The notes below the pieces were generated by a model. It was given only the letters and a program-made list of their open reading frames with translations, ran no database searches and was not told the origin of the DNA. Below are positions 58,521 through 64,000 of a stretch of 64,000 nucleotides of DNA, piece by piece. Position numbers and translations under genes: made by a program. Source of the stretch: Calliphora vicina (taxonomy: Eukaryota; Arthropoda; Insecta; Diptera; Calliphoridae); assembly GCF_958450345.1 (NCBI RefSeq), contig NC_088781.1, positions 125,376,431 to 125,440,430 on the forward strand, in the 5' to 3' direction. How positions within the stretch are numbered: position 1 is the stretch's first letter; each line of letters opens with the position of its first letter.

Positions 58521-61400
58521 TTTTTATAGCAACATGTTGCTATACATTTTGTCAATATAAAATTCAAACAGATAATTGGTTTGTAAATGTTTAAAAACCT
58601 TAAATATTGTATAAATTGTTATAAAAACGAGATAAAAACAAATTTTTCTTTTCAGCAACATGTTGCTGAACTTTTCATTTCAGAAAAATCTCATAGAAAA
58701 CCTACTTTTGGTTTCGTTTTTAAACACTAACATGTTGCATAGCAGCTTTACATATTTTTTACCATTGCAACATGTTGCTAAACATTTGCTGAACTTTTAA
58801 TTTCACAAAAATTTCATAGAAAACATAGGTTTGGTTTCTTATTTATACACTAACATGTTGCTTAGCTGCTTTTTATATTTTTTTAGCATTAGCAACATGT
58901 TGCTAAACATTTGAAATATAGTACAGAGTTTTTAGTAATAGCAATCTTTAAAATTAACAAAACATGTAATAAATATCTCTCAAAAATATTTTTTTTTTTA
59001 AATTTTGTCGCAGCAACATGTTTCTGAACTAATTTTTTTTATTACAATCAATAATAGAAACAATTTTTGACATATTTTTGTTTAAATTTAAATAAATTAT
59101 GTTTTTAGTACTCAAAACGTATGCTAAACATTTCTGATTAAATTATTTTCTCAGCAACATGTTGCTTAACTTTTAATTTCACAAAAATTTCATAAAAAAC
59201 TTATGTTTGGTTTCTTTTTTATACACTAACATGTAGCTTATTAGCTTCACATGATTTTTTAACATAAGCTACATGTTGCTAAACATTTGAAATATAGTAC
59301 AATATGGTATTTAGTACTAGCAACATGTTGCCAAACTAATGACAAAATTAAACAGATAAAGAACATTATTGTTTAATCTGGAATAACTGTCTCTCAAAAA
59401 TATTGTTTTCTTAAAATTTTTCTCCCAGCAACATGTTGCTGAACATTTTTTTTACTAAACTCAATAATGGATCCAATTTTTCTTAAATTTTTTATTGTTT
59501 AATCTGGAATAAATGTTCCTCAAAAATATTTTTTCTTAAAATTTTTCTCCCAGCAACATGTTGCTGAATTTTTTATTACTAAAATTTACAATGGAGCCAA
59601 TTATTTGTATATTTTTGTGCATAGAAATATTGCCAAACAAATTTTAAGATTTTATCCTTGGCAACATGTTGCTAAACATATAAAATGTAATAAAGTTATA
59701 TTTTAAGTACTGGAAACATGTTGCTAAACATTTGCTAACAATAAAAACAATATGAAATGTATGCCTAATCTTTAAAGTTAACAAAATATGGAATATATTA
59801 CTCTCAACACTAACTTTTCTTAAATTTGTTAACATAGCAACATGTTGCTAGAACATGTTTTCTTACTAGAACTAATAATGGAGCTAATTGTTTGTATATT
59901 TTTTTGTAGAAACATGTAAAAAAATCATTTTACCATTGGCAAAATGTTGCTGACCATTTGAAATACAAAATATTATTTTTAGTACTAGCAACATGTCGCT
60001 AAACTTTTGCCAACATAGAGAGCAAACAAAATATTTTTGTTTAATATTAGAAATTAACAAAACGGGGAATAGTTTGATTAAAAACAAGCAGATCTTAAAA
60101 TTTTGCTCCCAGCAACATGTTGCGGAATGAATATTTTTTATTTTAGTTTTGTGTATAAAGGTGTTGTAAACAAATCTTGAAAGTTTTTACCTTTTTCAAA
60201 ATGTTGAAACTGGCAACATGTTGCTAAACATTTGTTAAAATGAAACAGAAATATAAAAAAATTGTTGTTTAATCTTTAAAATTAATAAATAATGGAATAA
60301 ATGTCAAACAAAAAAATGTTTATTTAAAAATTAATTCCCAGCAACATGTTGCTAAACACATTTTTTTATTATAATTAATAATAAAGTAAAGTTTTTGTAT
60401 ATTTTTATATCAAAACATGTTGTAAGAAGTATTAAAAGATTTTACCTTTGGCAACATGTTGCTAAACATTTGCATAGAATCTTCTAAATTCATCAAACGT
60501 AGAATAAATTTCTCTCAAAACTAATTATTCTTAATATTTTGTTTCCAGCTACATGTTGCAGAATAAAAATGTTAAAGTTTTTATTTTTGGCAACATGTTG
60601 CTAAACTCTATACTCATAGTAAAAACTTATTATTTCGAGGTTTTAGTATAAGCAACATGTTGCTTAACACTTGTCGATTAAAAAGGTAAGCAGAAAATAG
60701 CATACATAATAATTGCAACATGTTGCTTTAACAAAATTGCTGAAAAAAACATGTTTATTATTGCTAGCAACATGTTGCTGAACAAAAATTTATTACAAAT
60801 TTTCCAGGATTTTATTATTTTATGTAAAAATATATGAAATTTGGCTTTTAAGCATGATTAAATAAAATTTAATTGTTAGCAACATGTTGCTGGCAAATAC
60901 AAATATTTTTGACAAACAAAATTTAGCAAAATTTTATAAAAAATTTTAATAGTTTGTATATTTAAGACATTTACCAATACAGTCGATTATGCAACATGTT
61001 TAGCAACATGTTGCTAGAAATGTGAATTAGTAAAACCAATTGCAAAACTTTAATTCTGCATATTTGAAAACTTTCTAATAATGTTCAGCAATATTTTTGC
61101 TAAGAACTAATGTTTAGCAACATATTGCTAGCAATTTATATTACTAAAACATTAGCAGAAGTTTATTTTTAAGTATTTCATAAATTTTCTTATAATATTC
61201 ATAAGCTTAGCAACATTTTTACTAAGACACAAAGTTTAGCAAACTCAATAATGTTTAGCAACATGTTGCTCAACATTTGAATTAAAGTGATTTGTAAAAA
61301 ATACCTTATTTATGTTATTAAATATATTTTTTATATTTAGAGACATTTCTGAAAAGCTGTAAATCTTTAGCAACATGTTGCTCAACATTTCATTTGAAGT
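58521..61400. repeat. GCAACATGTTGC domain 6
   Basis: About 23 copies, mostly spaced 60-130 bp, often followed by TAAACATTTG. A repeated block pairs CCCAGCAACATGTTGCTGAA with a downstream TTTTGTATATTTTTGT and a further copy followed by AAACAT (59428, 59550, 60111, 60340). Some copies are decayed by one base (ACATGTTTC, ACATGTCGC). Confidence 0.9.
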
Positions 61401-62410
61401 ATTGTACTTTCTAGAAATTTTTACATTTTTACCATATTTCCGGCTATTTTATACTCTCTTTTAATAATAAGACTATTTTCCTTGTATTGTGTATCAATAC
61501 TCTTTGATGACTAATCATTGGAATATTACCTTTTTGTTTGTATCTCCTGCTTTGTTACTGTTTCTACGTTTTTTTCAACTCTGCAGGCTGTTCTGGTGTT
61601 ACAAACATGGCAACATGAACCCATTAAAGGTTTTTTTTTCTTGCTTCTTTCTACAACTTTTTGTTCCAGCCATAGAAGCTGTATGTCTAAAATATGGAAA
61701 AAAAAATCGCAGACATGAAACCGAACCAAAAACAAACGTGTTTTACTTAGAAAACGTATATGTATCATAAAGTCTAATGTTTGAAAGACTGTAAAGAAAA
61801 AGTTAGAAGAAAAAAAGAGTCCAAAGAGTGACTGTTAGAATATGACTTGTGCTAAACTAGTTTGTTGTATAATTTCAAGTGCTGCTGCTTTTTTTTCGCT
61901 GGCTGTTCTTTTTCTAATTTGTGTAATTAAATTTATTTTTTTGTGTTTGGCTTTGTTTTGCTTTTGAAACAGAAAAAGGTTTTCAACTTCAAATTAATTA
62001 TATTGCTAGTACTTTTATTTTTTTTTTGTATTAAAATCAATATACTAGAGATATATACAGTCAGTCACTCACTCAAGGCATTATCTTTTAGTTTATGTGC
62101 AGTTGGGTGTTTGGTTAACTTATCAATTTTGATAATTCATGACAACTTTTCCTCCACGCTCTTGATCATATAAACATTTTCAAATGGTCAGGGTTTTGTT
62201 GTTTTGTTGTTCTATTTGTTGTATAAATAAAAAGTTAGTTGGTTGTATAAATAAATTGCTTTGAAGTGGGAAAATATAACCTTGAAATTTTAGTTTTCTT
62301 TGTAGATGTAAAGTTTAAAAGGGTGGCCGTAAACAAGTTTATATTAAAAGCGGTTCTCTGAACAAATTAACACTGGAATGTTTACCAGTAAAACACTGCA
62401 GTAAGAATTC
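61401..62410. other. Unique spacer between palindrome domains
   Basis: No palindrome copies. Overlapping frames at 61489-61770 on both strands have no recognisable domain; I call no gene. Confidence 0.45.
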
Positions 62411-63935
62411 CGCAACATATTGCAAATAAGTATGAATGAGGAATTTTAAACCTTTAGAGTTCAGAAACATGTTGCTTTTGTACGACAACATGTTGCTAAA
62501 CATTTTAGAAATTAAATTAATAATGTTTAAATTTTTCTTAGCAACATGTTGCTGCAAAAATTATTTCTTAAAATACTATTGCTTACAGTAAGAGTTAAGC
62601 AACATGTTGCTAAACATTGTTGCATAAAAAATATTTTTTTCCTTTAGAAACATGTTGCATGTAAATCTAATATACTTACAAGAGCTTTCCTTATTAATAA
62701 AAGATCAGCAACATGTTGCTAAACATTTTAGAAATTAAAAAGTATTAATTTTTCTTTAAAAAATGCTGCTCTTATATTTCATACCCCTTTAAGGTATAAT
62801 ACATTCAAGAGAAACTCAGCAACATGTTGCTAAACATTGTTGCATAAAAAATATTTTTTCCTTTAGAAATATGTTGCAAGTAAATCTAATATACTTACAA
62901 GAGCTTTCCATATCAATAAAAGGTCAGCAACATGTTGCTAAACATTTTAGAAATTAAATAATATTTTATTGTTTCTTAAAAACATGTTGCATTTAAATTT
63001 AATACCGCTTTAAGGTTTAATACATTGAAGAGGACCTCAGCAACATGTTGCTAAACATTATTAGCATCTCTTAATAGACTATTGCTTATAGTAAGAGTTA
63101 AGCAACATGTTGCTAAACATTGTTACATAACAAATATTTTTTCCTTTAGAAATATGTTGCAGGTAAATCTAATATACTTACAAGAGCTTTCCATATTAAT
63201 AAAAAATCAGCAACATGTTGCCAAACATTTTAGAAATTAAATAATATTTTATTGTTTCTTAAAAACATGTTGCATTTAAAATTAATACCCCTTTAAGGTT
63301 TAATACATTAAAAAGGACCTCAGCAACATGCTAAACATTATTAGCATCTCATAATAGACTACCGCATAAAAAATATTTTTTCCTTTAGAAACATGTTGCA
63401 GGTATATCTAATATACTTACAAGAGCTTTCCATATAAATAAAAGATCAGCAACATGTTGCTAAACACTTTATACATCAAATAATATTTTATTTTTTTCTT
63501 AAAAACAAGTTGCTCTTAAATTTCATACCTCTTTAAGGTCTAATAAATTGAAGAGGAACTCAGCAACATGTTGCTAAACATTATTATTTAAAAAAAGATA
63601 TTTTCTCTTTTCAGCAACATGTTGCAGCGAAATATAATACATTTTCAAGAGCTATCCTTTACAGCAAATAAATTATATTATTTTGTTAGCAACATGTTGC
63701 TCTAAAATTTAATACCTTTGTATGAGCTGTGAGGCCCAAGAGGAAGTTAGCAACATGTTGCTAAATATTATTATTTAAAAAAATATTTGTCTTTTCCTTC
63801 AGCATCATGTTTAGTGTAATATAAAGCAATTTCAAAAGCTTTTTGTACTACAAAGAGTTCAGCAACATGTTGCTAAACATTTTACCTAATGAATTATATA
63901 TATTATTCTCTTTTCCTAACAACATGTTTCAGAGG
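62411..63935. repeat. GCAACATGTTGC domain 7, reaching almost to the window edge
   Basis: About 15 full copies plus half-copies (AAACATGTTGCA). Units alternate AGCAACATGTTGCTAAACAT with TTCCTTTAGAAACATGTTGC, and AATCTAATATACTTACAAGA, GCTTTCC recurs at 62665, 62885, 63166 and 63407. Steps are about 220-280 bp. Confidence 0.95.
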
Positions 63936-64000
63936 ATTCTTAATTTTTTATGCTAGTCATTCTATTTTCTCTAAAAAAAATCAAAGATTATTCAAAATTC

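Noticed and set aside
61489..61770. 93-codon frame with hydrophobic start
   Set aside because: Three overlapping frames on both strands, no recognisable domain.
33601..63935. Regular palindromes with spacers look superficially like a CRISPR array
   Set aside because: The repeat is only 12-16 bp, spacers vary from about 30 to over 150 bp and are themselves repeated, there are no cas-like genes, and the host is a fly.
33601..63935. GCAACATGTTGC as a p53-type half site or an E-box
   Set aside because: The flanking C breaks the RRRCWWGYYY pattern and no CANNTG is present in the core; no basis to name a factor.
33601..63935. GCAACATGTTGC copies as TA-flanked (Tc1/mariner-type) mini-insertions
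   Set aside because: TA flanks are common but not constant (GG, CC and TG flanks also occur), so a TA target duplication cannot be claimed.

Overview
The window is a strongly AT-rich stretch of nuclear DNA from a higher fly (Diptera, Schizophora). The one protein gene is an orthologue of Drosophila Hr39, with short GT-AG introns. Around it lie degraded Mos1-like mariner copies, INE-1/mini-me-like elements and a non-LTR retrotransposon fragment. A calyptrate fly (blowfly or housefly relatives) would fit, but the species cannot be fixed from this sequence alone.

The gene is on the minus strand. Hr39 (NR5B nuclear receptor) can be assembled completely: five coding exons at 12824-10620, 9984-9835, 9773-9671, 9215-9061 and 5374-5291 join in frame into 898 codons plus a stop. 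The protein has a long disordered N-terminus with SUMO-type motifs, a C4 DNA-binding domain, an FTZ-F1 box and a full ligand-binding domain. The last 27 residues, with the AF-2 helix, sit in a separate 84-bp exon behind a 3.7-kb intron. Upstream of the start codon is a leader of about 284 nt with a 22-codon upstream ORF, a GC-rich hairpin and a good splice acceptor at 13109-13110. Much of 13.1-64 kb may therefore be a 5' intron or upstream flank of Hr39; this is inference. I recognise no second intact protein gene and no RNA gene.

The remainder is repeat. From left to right: GAATTC-type repeats (1.2-2.06 kb); a ~215-bp satellite rich in TTCGAA on both sides of the last Hr39 exon (2.06-3.9 and 5.5-8.24 kb); a mariner pseudogene (13.2-14.4 kb) abutting a 21-bp satellite (14.4-15.6 and 17.4-19.9 kb); a second mariner relic (20.9-21.7 kb); a foldback (23.6 kb); a piggyBac-like MITE (24.4 kb); a 19-bp minisatellite (25.6-26.3 kb); inverted arrays around TTCGAAGGACC (27-31.8 kb) with a LINE fragment; a hAT-like miniature element with an 8-bp target duplication and a paralogous empty site (31.9-32.4 kb); an INE-1-like element with a GACA microsatellite (32.5-33 kb); roughly 140 copies of the perfect palindrome GCAACATGTTGC in several higher-order repeats (33.6-45.5, 54.1-57.5, 58.5-61.4 and 62.4-63.9 kb); and head-to-head inverted arrays of a 31-bp unit built on AGTTTTCTATAGAAAACT (49.4-51.7 kb).

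The main unexplained pattern is that nearly every repeat domain is organised round its own short palindrome or interrupted palindrome. The palindrome stays nearly invariant while the spacer DNA and higher-order period change. The GCAACATGTTGC family, about 24 kb of this window, is the best candidate for something undescribed.
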